Origin: Edaphobacter dinghuensis
Lineage (GTDB): Bacteria > Acidobacteriota > Terriglobia > Terriglobales > Acidobacteriaceae
Assembly (NCBI RefSeq): GCF_014640335.1
Contig: NZ_BMGT01000004.1
Coordinates: 372,001-436,000, forward strand
Direction: 5' to 3'
DNA: 64,000 nt
Position 1 is the first letter of the stretch. Every line of letters starts with the position of its first letter. Below are positions 9,449 to 17,173 of the stretch, one piece after another. The position numbers were made by a program, and so were the translations under genes. The notes beneath the pieces are model-generated. The model was not told the DNA's origin and made no database searches. It saw nothing but the letters and a program-made list of their open reading frames with translations.

Positions 9449-10462
9449 GTGCCATCTATCGCCGCTGTTCCCGAAACAGTTGATGCCACCAGCCATGCCG
9501 TTGCCACCGAAGTACGAGCTGGATTGACCGCCTCTCCCCGAACTCTCTCTCCCTGGCTCTTTTACGACGAGGCAGGCTCGCGCCTCTTTGAGGCGATCAC
9601 CGAATTGCCTGAGTATTACCTGACCCGGACCGAGCGCGACATCTTTACCGCCCACGCCGACGAGATTCTATGGGAAGCTGCCAGCGGCGGCCGGCAAAAG
9701 CTGACCCTGATCGAGTTGGGCGCGGGGACAGCGACCAAGACCGGCATTCTGCTGGCTGCCGCCGTGCGACAACAGGGAAGCGTGGTCTATCAGCCGGTCG
9801 ATGTCTCGGAGTCCGCGCTGGTGATGGCGAGCGAGAATATCAGCGCCAATATTCCCGGCGTTAGCGTGCGCTCGCAGGTGGCCGATTACACGACCCAGGC
9901 GCTACCGCTCGACCGGCTGGCAGAGTTTCGAACGCTGGCACTTTACATCGGTTCGAGCATCGGCAACTTCTCGCCCAGCGATGCGGTCGCTCTGCTCCGC
10001 AACGTGCGCGCACAGCTGTTGCCTGGAGATAAACTGCTGGTCGGCACCGATCTGGGGCCAGGCAAGCACAAGAGCGCGGCGACCCTGCTGGCGGCGTACA
10101 GTGATGCGGCGGGAACGACGGCTGCCTTCAATCGCAATGTGCTGGAGCGGCTGAACCGGGAGCTTGGAGCAGACTTCGACCTTGCGGCGTTCGAGCATAA
10201 GGCCATCTGGAATGAGAGTCATTCGCGGATCGAGATGCATCTGGAGTCGCGATGTCGGCAGCAGGTACACGTTCCGGCCAATTCTGCTGGAGGGGCTCTG
10301 CGGCTGAACTTTGAGGCGGGCGAGACCATTCACACGGAGAACAGCTACAAGTTCAATCCGGTCAGCGTCGAAAGGCTTCTGCGCTCGGCTGACTTCGCTA
10401 TCAGCCGAAGCTGGCAGGACGATCAGGGACTGTTTGCTGTGACCTTAGCCACGGCAGTCTAA
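9449..10462 (+). CDS. egtD: L-histidine N-alpha-methyltransferase EgtD
   Basis: A 337-residue SAM-dependent methyltransferase that trimethylates histidine to hercynine, the substrate of EgtB. Family marks are the N-terminal SPWLFYDEAGSRLFEAIT and LPEYYLTRTER, the SAM loop LIELGAGTATKT, YQPVDVSESAL, LYIGSSIGNFSPSDA, LVGTDLGPGK and the C-terminal ENSYKFNPVSVERLL. It begins with GTG at 9449, preceded by GGAGAGGAA. The 228-bp gap shared with the divergent DsbA-like gene should contain its promoter. It ends 5 bp from the convergent moaC stop. No egtA, egtC or egtE is seen in the window. Confidence 0.94.
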   Translation: MPSIAAVPETVDATSHAVATEVRAGLTASPRTLSPWLFYDEAGSRLFEAITELPEYYLTRTERDIFTAHADEILWEAASGGRQKLTLIELGAGTATKTGILLAAAVRQQGSVVYQPVDVSESALVMASENISANIPGVSVRSQVADYTTQALPLDRLAEFRTLALYIGSSIGNFSPSDAVALLRNVRAQLLPGDKLLVGTDLGPGKHKSAATLLAAYSDAAGTTAAFNRNVLERLNRELGADFDLAAFEHKAIWNESHSRIEMHLESRCRQQVHVPANSAGGALRLNFEAGETIHTENSYKFNPVSVERLLRSADFAISRSWQDDQGLFAVTLATAV

Positions 10463-10467
10463 GAAAT

Positions 10468-10950
10468 TCATGCAGTTTTTGAAGGCTCGCGGCGATAGTC
10501 GCCACTCTTGCCGCCGCTCTTGCTCTCGAGCACAACCTCGCGAATGCGGATGCCCTTGTCGAGGGCCTTGGTCATGTCGTAGACCGTAAGCGCGGCCACG
10601 GAAGCTGCGACCATCGCCTCCATCTCGACTCCGGTTCCGGCGACGGTGGCTGCGGTGGCCTCGATGGCGACTCCTCCAGCGACGACCGTGGCTTGTACGT
10701 CGACAAAACTTAGCGCCAGAGGGTGACACATGGGGATCAGCTCCGAGGTGCGCTTGGCGGCCTGTATTCCGGCAAAGCGTGCTACTTCCAGCGGGTTGCC
10801 CTTGGGGTTCTGCGGCAGCGCAGCCAGCACGGCGTCCGAAAGCTCGACGAAGGCTGCGGCGACGGCCTCGCGACGGGTCTGCGCCTTTGCGCTTACGTCG
10901 ACCATGTGGGCCTGCCCAGCTTCATCGTAGTGAGAGAGCTTCTCGTTCAT
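10468..10950 (-). CDS. moaC: Cyclic pyranopterin monophosphate synthase MoaC
   Basis: A 160-residue enzyme of molybdenum cofactor synthesis that forms cyclic pyranopterin monophosphate from the MoaA product. It has the family signature regions SHYDEAGQAHMVDVSAKAQT at the N-terminus, KRTSELIPMCHPL in the middle, GVEMEAMVAASVAALTVYDM and the conserved lysines in TKALDKGIRI. It is the second gene after moeA on the minus strand, with a 28-bp gap, so the two are probably co-transcribed. The C-terminus (SKSGGKSGDYRR) is the usual end. Confidence 0.96.
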   Translation of the reverse strand: MNEKLSHYDEAGQAHMVDVSAKAQTRREAVAAAFVELSDAVLAALPQNPKGNPLEVARFAGIQAAKRTSELIPMCHPLALSFVDVQATVVAGGVAIEATAATVAGTGVEMEAMVAASVAALTVYDMTKALDKGIRIREVVLESKSGGKSGDYRREPSKTA

Positions 10951-10978
10951 GGCTCAAGCCTACCGCAATAACCTTGAG

Positions 10979-12202
10979 CTACCGCAATAGAACCGTAATC
11001 ACCTCGCCTACGGCAAACCGTTCCTTGTCCGCCGGCAGCACCACATAGCAGTTGGCGCGCGCATTGGCGGCCAGATCGCCTGACCCCTGCCACGCTACGA
11101 TGCGGACCTGGGGACTCACGCGGTCGTACGTCAAATGGGAGGGCAGCACACGGGTCAGGCCCGGCTTGCCTGCGACGTCTTCGGCCAGCGTCGCCTGGGC
11201 GAAGCGCGGCGGCGAGGCGATGGCTCCTGCCATGACGCGTAGCATCGGAGCGACAAAGCAGTGGAAGGTAACCTGCGTCGAGACCGGATTGCCGGGCAAG
11301 CCAAAGAAATATTGTGCAGGGAAGCCGCCGCTGGCCGGGAGCCTGCCGAAGACCACCGGTTTGCCCGGCTGCATCTTTACGCCGGTAAAGAAGAACTCTG
11401 CGTTCATCGTGTGCAGCACCTCTTCAACCAGATCGTACTTGCCCATCGAGACTCCGCCCGAGAGCAGCAGCAGATCGCTGCTTCGTGCTTTGAGGATGAT
11501 CTTCTCCAGATCGTCGCGCCGGTCGCGAGCTATGGGAAGGCGAACGGCCTCTGCACCTGCTTCTGCGGCTAGAGCGGCAAGGGCGTAGCTGTTCGAGTTT
11601 CTTATCTGCTGGTCGCCTGGGGTCTCGTCCAGCTCCACCAGCTCGTCGCCGGTGGCCACGATGGCCACGCGAGGTCTGCGGTAGACGAACAGCCCGGAGA
11701 GGCCGCAGGAGGCGGCGAGTGCGATCTCCGCTGCGGCGATTGCCGTTCCGCGTGCGATCACCATATCCCCTGCGCGGGCCTCGCTGCCGCGGGGGACGAT
11801 GTTTTCGCCTGAGGTCAACGGTCTGCCTTCTGCCAGGCGCAGGGAATCGCCTTGTAGCTCAACGTGCTCGATCATGGCTACGGCGTCGGCGCCCGCGGGC
11901 ACAGGCGCGCCGGTCATGATCTCGATGGCATTGCCGGGCTCAAGTGGCTGGCCTGACCAGCGCTCGCCTGCGCGTATCTGCCCAATGACTTTTAGTGTGC
12001 CGGTGTCTGCCGCGCGCAGGGCAAAGCCATCGCGGGTAGAACGATCGAAGGGGGGCTGGTCGCGGTCTGCCGTGACCGGTTCAGCGAGCACGCGACCGAG
12101 GCAATGGAGCAAGGGCTCTGTCTCTGTCTCCAGTTTGTGCAGATCGGCGGCATGGCGCTGCACCAGCTTCAACGCTTCGTCGAAGTCGAGGATGTGGTTC
12201 AT
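10979..12202 (-). CDS. moeA: Molybdopterin molybdotransferase MoeA
   Basis: A 407-residue enzyme that inserts molybdate into adenylylated molybdopterin. The N-terminal MoeA domains carry DQPPFDRSTRDGFALRAAD and EIMTGAPVPAGADAVAMIEH. The central MoCF-binding domain has VAIVATGDELVE, IRNSNSYALAAL, SGGVSMGKYDLV and FGLPGNPVS. The C-terminal domain IV is short and ends in AVGEVITVLLR. It heads the moeA-moaC pair and is separated from the upstream TPR gene by an intrinsic terminator. Confidence 0.96.
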   Translation of the reverse strand: MNHILDFDEALKLVQRHAADLHKLETETEPLLHCLGRVLAEPVTADRDQPPFDRSTRDGFALRAADTGTLKVIGQIRAGERWSGQPLEPGNAIEIMTGAPVPAGADAVAMIEHVELQGDSLRLAEGRPLTSGENIVPRGSEARAGDMVIARGTAIAAAEIALAASCGLSGLFVYRRPRVAIVATGDELVELDETPGDQQIRNSNSYALAALAAEAGAEAVRLPIARDRRDDLEKIILKARSSDLLLLSGGVSMGKYDLVEEVLHTMNAEFFFTGVKMQPGKPVVFGRLPASGGFPAQYFFGLPGNPVSTQVTFHCFVAPMLRVMAGAIASPPRFAQATLAEDVAGKPGLTRVLPSHLTYDRVSPQVRIVAWQGSGDLAANARANCYVVLPADKERFAVGEVITVLLR

Positions 12203-12238
12203 GGCATCCGTCCCTTCTTGTCACTCAAGGTTAAAGTA

Positions 12239-12269
12239 AAAAGCCCCGGGCTGAATTGCCCAGGGCTTT
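12239..12269 (-). terminator. Intrinsic terminator downstream of the TPR gene
   Basis: On the minus strand AAGCCCTGGGC pairs with GCCCGGGGCTT across a six-base AATTCA loop, an 11-bp stem with one G-T wobble, followed by TTTTAC. It stops the TPR gene transcript before moeA. Confidence 0.85.
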
Positions 12270-12288
12270 CTTTGTGTTGTGCTGCTGG

Positions 12289-13470
12289 CTACTTCTTCTT
12301 GCTGCCGGGGGCGCGGTAGCTCGATTCGACCTTGGCTCCGATACCGGTAAGGATGCCCTTGATATCGGCGGCGTGGGGGCCGTCGGGAGCAAGCGCAAGA
12401 TACTGCTGGTAGGCCTCGACGCATCCCGGAGGAGCGACGATCTTCTGCGTCTTGGGATCAACAGTCGCCTTCGGAATCAGCGCCTGGCCCTTGATGTAGT
12501 AGGCATCGGCACGCTTCGGATCGGCGGCGATGGCCTTATCAGCCGCGGCGCCCGCTTCGTCGAGCTTGCCGGAGTTGTAGAAGGTGGCAGCCTCGTTGAA
12601 GTAGTACATGCCGGCGTTGGCGGGATCGGCCTTGGCAGCATTGTCGTAGGCTGCGGTGGCGTCCGCCGTGTTTCCGCTCTTGCTCAACGCCTGACCAAGC
12701 TGGTTGTATGCCGCTGCCGCTGTCTGCGGATTGGGCTTCTTCTCGGCGGTGTTCAGATCGATGGCCTTCTTGTAGGAGTCGGCCGCGTCACCAAACTTCT
12801 TCTGCAGGCCCGGATCGGTGGCTGCGGTGCCTGACTTTTCCGCGGCATTGGCTGCACCAAGCTGCGCATCGCCCAGAGCGACCCAGAGGATAGGCTCGTC
12901 GGGTTTGGCGGTCGTGGCGCCCTGCATGGCGGTGATGGCAGCGTCGAAGTTGCCAGCCTTGGTGTCGGCGCGGGCCTGAACGAGTGTCTTGTTCAGGTTG
13001 GCGATCTTGGAGTTGGCCGCCATCGCCTCGGCGTTCTTCTTCTTGTACTCTTCGAGCTGCTTCTTCTCGTCGGGAGACATCTTGTCGATGTACTCCTTGC
13101 GGCTCATATCGAAGTTGACGAGCTTGTCGTCGTTGGCCAACAGCGCAACGCTGTCGTTGTAGTCGATGCTCTTGTCGTCGACGAAGACGACCGCGACGTA
13201 GTTGCCGGGGGCGATGCCGGTTCCCTTGTAATCGCCGTTCTGGTCGATGGGGAAGGTGTAGGCGTACTTGCGGCTCTTCGCGTCCGAGGTGCGGTCGGTG
13301 GTCAGCTTGACGTCGCCCTTGGTGATCGGCTGGTTGATGGGGTTGTTGACGTGGCCATGAATGCTGGCCGTCGTCTGCGCCATGGAGAGCGACGGACGCG
13401 CCATGGCGACGACCACCAGCAGCGCGATGGTCAGGGTGCTGATCTTGAATAATCCGAAATGCTTCTTCAC
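12289..13470 (-). CDS. Secreted TPR protein with beta-sandwich N-terminus
   Basis: A 393-residue protein starting at a GTG preceded by AGGAGAAG. A signal peptide (LTIALLVVVAMARPSLSMAQ) is followed by a carboxypeptidase-regulatory-like beta domain (ASIHGHVNNPINQPITKGDVK, GNYVAVVFVDD) at about residues 33-110. A Lys/Glu-rich helix comes next (SPDEKKQLEEYKKKNAEAMA), then about four to five TPR-like helical pairs (GNFDAAITAMQGATTAKPDE, AAYNQLGQALSKSGNTADA, YYFNEAATFYNSGKLDEA, ADAYYIKGQALIPKA). The C-terminus is basic (APGSKKK). It is probably a periplasmic or cell-envelope scaffold; the specific role is unknown. Two 21-bp tandem repeats lie just upstream and a terminator follows. Confidence 0.75.
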   Translation of the reverse strand: MKKHFGLFKISTLTIALLVVVAMARPSLSMAQTTASIHGHVNNPINQPITKGDVKLTTDRTSDAKSRKYAYTFPIDQNGDYKGTGIAPGNYVAVVFVDDKSIDYNDSVALLANDDKLVNFDMSRKEYIDKMSPDEKKQLEEYKKKNAEAMAANSKIANLNKTLVQARADTKAGNFDAAITAMQGATTAKPDEPILWVALGDAQLGAANAAEKSGTAATDPGLQKKFGDAADSYKKAIDLNTAEKKPNPQTAAAAYNQLGQALSKSGNTADATAAYDNAAKADPANAGMYYFNEAATFYNSGKLDEAGAAADKAIAADPKRADAYYIKGQALIPKATVDPKTQKIVAPPGCVEAYQQYLALAPDGPHAADIKGILTGIGAKVESSYRAPGSKKK

Positions 13471-13515
13471 TTTTCTCTTCTCCTGGCCCCTTTGGATGCA
13501 GGCGGATATCGTCGT

Positions 13516-13557
13516 TCTCGAGGTTGCTACACAAAATCTCGAAGTTGCTTCACAAAA
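13516..13557 (-). promoter_or_regulatory. Two abutting 21-bp direct repeats upstream of TPR gene
   Basis: Positions 13516-13536 and 13537-13557 are two directly abutting 21-bp units that differ at only two bases. The plus-strand core is CTCGAAGTTGCTTCACAAAA in copy 2, with G and A at the two variable sites in copy 1. Copy 2 contains the palindrome GAAG-TTG-CTTC. The units lie 46-87 bp upstream of the TPR gene start and are two helical turns long, as expected of a tandem operator. Confidence 0.5.
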
Positions 13558-13581
13558 ACTTTGATGCTCATTCGGCCCTCA

Positions 13582-14277
13582 TCAGGCGATGGCATACGGT
13601 ATGGGATCTGTGGCTCCGGCTTCGCGAAAGGCACGCAGTCGCAGCAGGCAGCTCTCGCAGACGCCGCAGGCCACGGTTTCGCCGGAATAACAAGACCAAC
13701 TTACATGGAACGGAGCACCCAGTTCAACTCCCAGCCGGACGATCTGGCTCTTGCGCAGCTCGATTAACGGGGTAACGATTCGAATATCGCCCTCTTTTGT
13801 CCCCATCTGGATGAGTTTGTTGAACGCCTCGTAATACGCAGGCCGGCAGTCGGGATAGCCGGAGCTGTCCTGCTCGACCGCGCCGATGAAGACCGTCTTC
13901 GCCCCCAGCACCTCGGCCCAGCTTACAGCCGCTGAGAGGAAATGCGCGTTGCGGAAAGGCACGTAAGTGACTGGAATCTCATGGCCGATGCTTGCCTCGT
14001 CGCCGCCTGTGGGAACGGCGATACTTTCGTCCGTCAAGGCTGACCCGCCGATCTTGCGGAAGAGGTCCATCTTGAGCGGAAGCAGCTCACGCACACCGGT
14101 AAGGCGAGCAATCTCCTCTGCGGAGCGCAGCTCACGCGCCTCGGTACGCTGGCCATAGCTGAAGTGCAGAGCATAAACATCGAAGTCGCGCGCGGCCAGG
14201 GCGGCGCAGACACAGGAGTCCATACCGCCGGAGAGGCAGACGACGGCGCGGGGTCGGGTTTGTTCAGGCTGGGTCAT
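13582..14277 (-). CDS. queC: 7-cyano-7-deazaguanine synthase QueC
   Basis: A 231-residue ATP-dependent enzyme that converts 7-carboxy-7-deazaguanine and ammonia to preQ0 for queuosine. It shows the PP-loop SGGMDS at the N-terminus, LHFSYGQRTEARE, the segment VPFRNAHFLSAAVSWAE, and the C-terminal zinc-binding cysteines in SCYSGETVACGVCESCLLR. I start it at the ATG at 14277, directly before the conserved region; a longer in-frame reading extends through the neighbouring DUF2007 gene and is not supported. The start overlaps the DUF2007 stop by 14 bp. queD and queE are 16 kb away. Confidence 0.95.
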   Translation of the reverse strand: MTQPEQTRPRAVVCLSGGMDSCVCAALAARDFDVYALHFSYGQRTEARELRSAEEIARLTGVRELLPLKMDLFRKIGGSALTDESIAVPTGGDEASIGHEIPVTYVPFRNAHFLSAAVSWAEVLGAKTVFIGAVEQDSSGYPDCRPAYYEAFNKLIQMGTKEGDIRIVTPLIELRKSQIVRLGVELGAPFHVSWSCYSGETVACGVCESCLLRLRAFREAGATDPIPYAIA

Positions 14278-14557
14278 CTTGAGGGTCTGTGCTATCGGAT
14301 GCGCGCTCTTCCGCTGCGGATGCGTCGTCGGAGTCCTCAGCGAATTCGAGGATCTCGCGGGCAGCCTCTTCGTCCTTCTGATGCACCTGCAACTGTGCCC
14401 AGAAAGCAGCGTTGAGCAGGCTATTGCCGTGCTCGCCTTCAAGGAAGCACTCAATGCCAGCCGATTCGAGCGCGCCCTTGGCCATCTGAGCGAAGACCGG
14501 TTCGATGAACTCGGCGACGGTGACGTACTCTTCAGGGTCCTGCGTCTTTTCAGCCAT
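14264..14557 (-). CDS. DUF2007-type small protein
   Basis: A 97-residue soluble protein. The first 70 residues (EYVTVAEFIEPVFAQMAKGALESAG and CFLEGEHGNSLLNAAFWAQLQV, then DEEAAREIL) show the beta-alpha-beta-beta pattern of the DUF2007 family, often called putative signal transducing proteins. The acidic, Ser/Asp-rich C-terminus is probably disordered. Its function is unknown. It is translationally coupled with queC (14-bp overlap) and starts 11 bp after the DUF3108 gene. Confidence 0.72.
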   Translation of the reverse strand: MAEKTQDPEEYVTVAEFIEPVFAQMAKGALESAGIECFLEGEHGNSLLNAAFWAQLQVHQKDEEAAREILEFAEDSDDASAAEERASDSTDPQDDPA

Positions 14558-14568
14558 GCCAGCGCCTC

Positions 14569-15363
14569 CTATTTAGTGTCGTACGACTGCAGGTGAAAGG
14601 TGATCGTCCCCCAGAAGAGCTGGGCGCGAATCTGCACCGGGATGTGCCGCGGATCGTCCGTGTACCAGATCCAGATCTTGCCGCGATTCTTCACCACGCC
14701 CTCGTCCGCGGTAGGCTGCACGCGGATGGTCTGGAAGGTTCCCGCCGGTGTCTTGATCTCTTCGCGCGCCTCGACCTTCATCACCACAGTGACGGTGCGC
14801 ATGGAGTCGGCCAGCGGAAAGCTGACCGTCTTGCCGATAATCAGCGGCTGCGAGGCGGCGTAGAAGATCGCTGAGAGAGAGTCGGTGACGCACGCGGGGA
14901 TCGAGGCGGTCTGCGTCTTCGAGGTGCCTTTGACCAGATTGCGCTCCACCTGTGTCTGTTTGCCCTGCCCGTAGTTGAAGCTGAGGTCGCTTGAGACCTT
15001 GCGGCGGCCCTCCTGCAACTGTTTGCTGAATCCCGTGGAGCAGCCGGTACGGGTATCGAATCCCGACTGGAAGCGGTCGACGACCGGGAAGAGCATGGTC
15101 ACCGCGCCTACGGAATCGGCAGTGGCGTTGACCTTTTGCACATTGCCCTCGCGGGTCAGATTGAAGACGGCTGTCCCAGCGGTGAAGACGCGCCAGTCGA
15201 CGGTATAGCTCAGCGTCTCCTGCGTAGGGAAGGCATAGCCCGTCGGTGGCGGCTGCAGCGTCGGAATCGGGGTCTGCTGCTGCGCGAGCGCCTGTACCCC
15301 GCAGGGCAGGGCCGCCAACAGAAGTGTGGCAAAGGGGATAAGGTTCGATCTACGTTTAGACAG
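14569..15363 (-). CDS. DUF3108 family exported protein
   Basis: A periplasmic protein of about 264 residues. The body (LSYTVDWRVFTAGTAVFNL, DSVGAVTMLFPVVDRFQSGF, MKVEAREEIKTPAGTFQTIR, KIWIWYTDDPRHIPVQI) is typical of DUF3108, a beta-barrel-like family of unknown function linked to the outer membrane. The reading frame is open back to the stop of the preceding methyltransferase but has no ATG or GTG. The TTG at 15318 would cut the signal peptide in half. A CTG at 15363 gives a full signal peptide (LSKRRSNLIPFATLLLAALP), so I tentatively use it. Spacing to the preceding gene is 33 bp. Confidence 0.72.
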   Translation of the reverse strand: MSKRRSNLIPFATLLLAALPCGVQALAQQQTPIPTLQPPPTGYAFPTQETLSYTVDWRVFTAGTAVFNLTREGNVQKVNATADSVGAVTMLFPVVDRFQSGFDTRTGCSTGFSKQLQEGRRKVSSDLSFNYGQGKQTQVERNLVKGTSKTQTASIPACVTDSLSAIFYAASQPLIIGKTVSFPLADSMRTVTVVMKVEAREEIKTPAGTFQTIRVQPTADEGVVKNRGKIWIWYTDDPRHIPVQIRAQLFWGTITFHLQSYDTK

Positions 15364-15396
15364 AGGCCGCTCGCTGGATTGAAATGGTTGAGTTTG

Positions 15397-15957
15397 CTAC
15401 CGCTTTAAAAACAGCAGGCGCGCTGCCAGCGCCGCGTAGATGGCGATGGCACCCATGCTGGCATTGTACTCGCGGTGGTGCAGATAGAGCTTAGACGAAA
15501 AACTTCCGGAAACGTCTGAGGTCGGCGCGGCAGTCAGCCGGGGCAGCAGCCGGGGGACGTTTTTGGCGTACTCGTCGAACCCGGCAAAGTGCTCGCGCAG
15601 GTACATCTCTTCTGAGCGGATCGTAGGCAGATAAATTGCCGCGAACAGTGCAGCCAGCACGATCAGAATAATCCAGCTCGCCGCTGCCGCCGCAAAGCCG
15701 AAGGCAATCATCATGGAACCCAGATAGAGCGGGTTGCGCGTATGTGCGTAAGGGCCAGTGCGCGTCAGCTCAGCATTCTTGCGGACATATCCGGCGGCAT
15801 AGGCACGCAGCCACACCCCCGGCACCACCAGCAGCAGGCTGAGCAGCATGGTGTGCCAGGTTGGCCGGGCAAGCCACAGGAAGACCGCGGCAAAGATAAA
15901 TCCGAGGGGGACGCGGATACGACGGGCGATCCGCTGCCATTGTGTTCGTTCACTCAC
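15397..15957 (-). CDS. Isoprenylcysteine carboxyl methyltransferase family protein
   Basis: A 186-residue integral membrane protein starting with GTG at 15957, preceded by AAGGTAAAG. Two N-terminal helices are followed by RTGPYAHTRNPLYLGSMM, two further helices, and SEEMYLREHFAGFDEYAKNVPRLLP. This is the SAM-binding signature of the ICMT/PEMT methyltransferase family. Bacterial members methylate lipids or small molecules and the substrate cannot be predicted. It lies 9 bp after the heptosyltransferase-like gene, suggesting an envelope role. Confidence 0.82.
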   Translation of the reverse strand: MSERTQWQRIARRIRVPLGFIFAAVFLWLARPTWHTMLLSLLLVVPGVWLRAYAAGYVRKNAELTRTGPYAHTRNPLYLGSMMIAFGFAAAAASWIILIVLAALFAAIYLPTIRSEEMYLREHFAGFDEYAKNVPRLLPRLTAAPTSDVSGSFSSKLYLHHREYNASMGAIAIYAALAARLLFLKR

Positions 15958-15966
15958 TGCTTTACC

Positions 15967-17055
15967 TTATCGCGTCGGCTGCAACAGGTCGAACGCCGCC
16001 GCGATGACCTCCTCCGCCGTGATCTGCATCAGGCCCTTCTCGGTGGCCGCGTGGCGGGTGTGATCTTTTTTGCTCGAAGCATGGCGCAACACCCGCGAAG
16101 CCGTCCCATAAGGCCCATTTCGCGCCGGATCGGTAGGCCCGAACAGCGCCACCACAGGCCGCTCCAGCGCCGCAGCCAGATGCAGCGGCCCGGTATCCCC
16201 GGCGATCACGAGGCTGGCGTGCCGGGTCAGCGCGATAAGCTGCCCGATCGAGCAGGGAACTACGACCGCCGCCCCTCCGCTGGCGTTGACGACCGCATTG
16301 GCGAGGATGTCCCCCGCAAAGACCGCATTGACCAGCGGCACATAGCCAGCCTGCGCCAGCGCAGCAGCAACCGCGCCGTAACGCTCCGCGGGCCACTGCT
16401 TCGCTCCCCATCCGGCTGAGGGTGCGATGAGCGCAAACTTCCTGCCCTCAGGCGCAACCCGCGCCAGAAGCTCATCCCGCCACGCCTCACTGGCCTGATC
16501 TGCCGGAAGTTCTATCTTCGTCGATGTCAGCCGCTCTCCGACAGCAGCCCCAAGCAACTCGCAGCCCTGCTCGATCACATGCGCCGCACTCATCGGTATC
16601 TTTTCGCCATACAGCCACCGCGCGGGCTGCTCACGAGGATCAGCCGGACCGGCAAACTTTCCCCCTCCCGCCATCCAGCCGATCATCGAGGAGCGTATCG
16701 AGCCCTGCATATCGACACAGAGATCGAACTGCTCTCCACGTAGCTGGCGTCGCACCGCGGCGATGCTTCGAAGCGTCTCCAGCGAAATGGGTCGGCGCTT
16801 CCACTGCCGCGTCGGCACCGCATAACAGCGATCCACCAGCGGCATCGCCGCGCCACGCTGCGATGTTGCGCTCGATTGCAGCAAGTCGCGCCAGCAGGGA
16901 TCGATCGCCCATCCAATAAACCAGTCAGGATGCCGCTGCCGCAGCGCCGCCACGGCGGGCATGGCGTGCAGAACGTCACCCATGGCACCGATGCGGATGA
17001 TCAGGACGCGGGGTGGGCGATCTCTGCTTGACGAGATAAGGGGCAACCTATTCAA
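15967..17055 (-). CDS. Glycosyltransferase family 9 (heptosyltransferase WaaC-like)
   Basis: A 362-residue GT-B fold enzyme. The N-terminus has PRVLIIRIGAMGDVLHAMPA and LRQRHPDWFIGWAIDP, and the C-terminal nucleotide-sugar site has FALIAPSAGWGAKQWPAERY and LVIAGDTGPLHLAAALERP followed by VALFGPTDPARNGPYG. These are marks of ADP-heptose:LPS heptosyltransferases, which add heptose to Kdo-lipid A. The preceding genes lpxK and waaA support an inner-core role. The start is a TTG at 17055 with GAGAAGA upstream. Heptose specificity is inferred; other GT9 sugars are possible. Confidence 0.85.
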   Translation of the reverse strand: MNRLPLISSSRDRPPRVLIIRIGAMGDVLHAMPAVAALRQRHPDWFIGWAIDPCWRDLLQSSATSQRGAAMPLVDRCYAVPTRQWKRRPISLETLRSIAAVRRQLRGEQFDLCVDMQGSIRSSMIGWMAGGGKFAGPADPREQPARWLYGEKIPMSAAHVIEQGCELLGAAVGERLTSTKIELPADQASEAWRDELLARVAPEGRKFALIAPSAGWGAKQWPAERYGAVAAALAQAGYVPLVNAVFAGDILANAVVNASGGAAVVVPCSIGQLIALTRHASLVIAGDTGPLHLAAALERPVVALFGPTDPARNGPYGTASRVLRHASSKKDHTRHAATEKGLMQITAEEVIAAAFDLLQPTR

Positions 17056-17102
17056 ACTGTAATCTTCTCAGAACTCATCTAAAACCAACTAAACCCTATC
17101 AC

Positions 17103-17118
17103 CACGTCATCTCGACCG
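17103..17118 (+). repeat. Dispersed repeat core, copy 2
   Basis: CACGTCATCTCGACCG in the gap between lpxK and the heptosyltransferase gene. It continues as CAGCGCAGCGGAGTGGAGAG and then ATCCCTGTATTT, the fullest version of this element in the window. Similar elements are common between genes in Terriglobales genomes, from memory. Confidence 0.75.
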
Positions 17119-17173
17119 CAGCGCAGCGGAGTGGAGAGATCCCTGTATTTTTCTTGGAGACAAGGCCTCTGCC

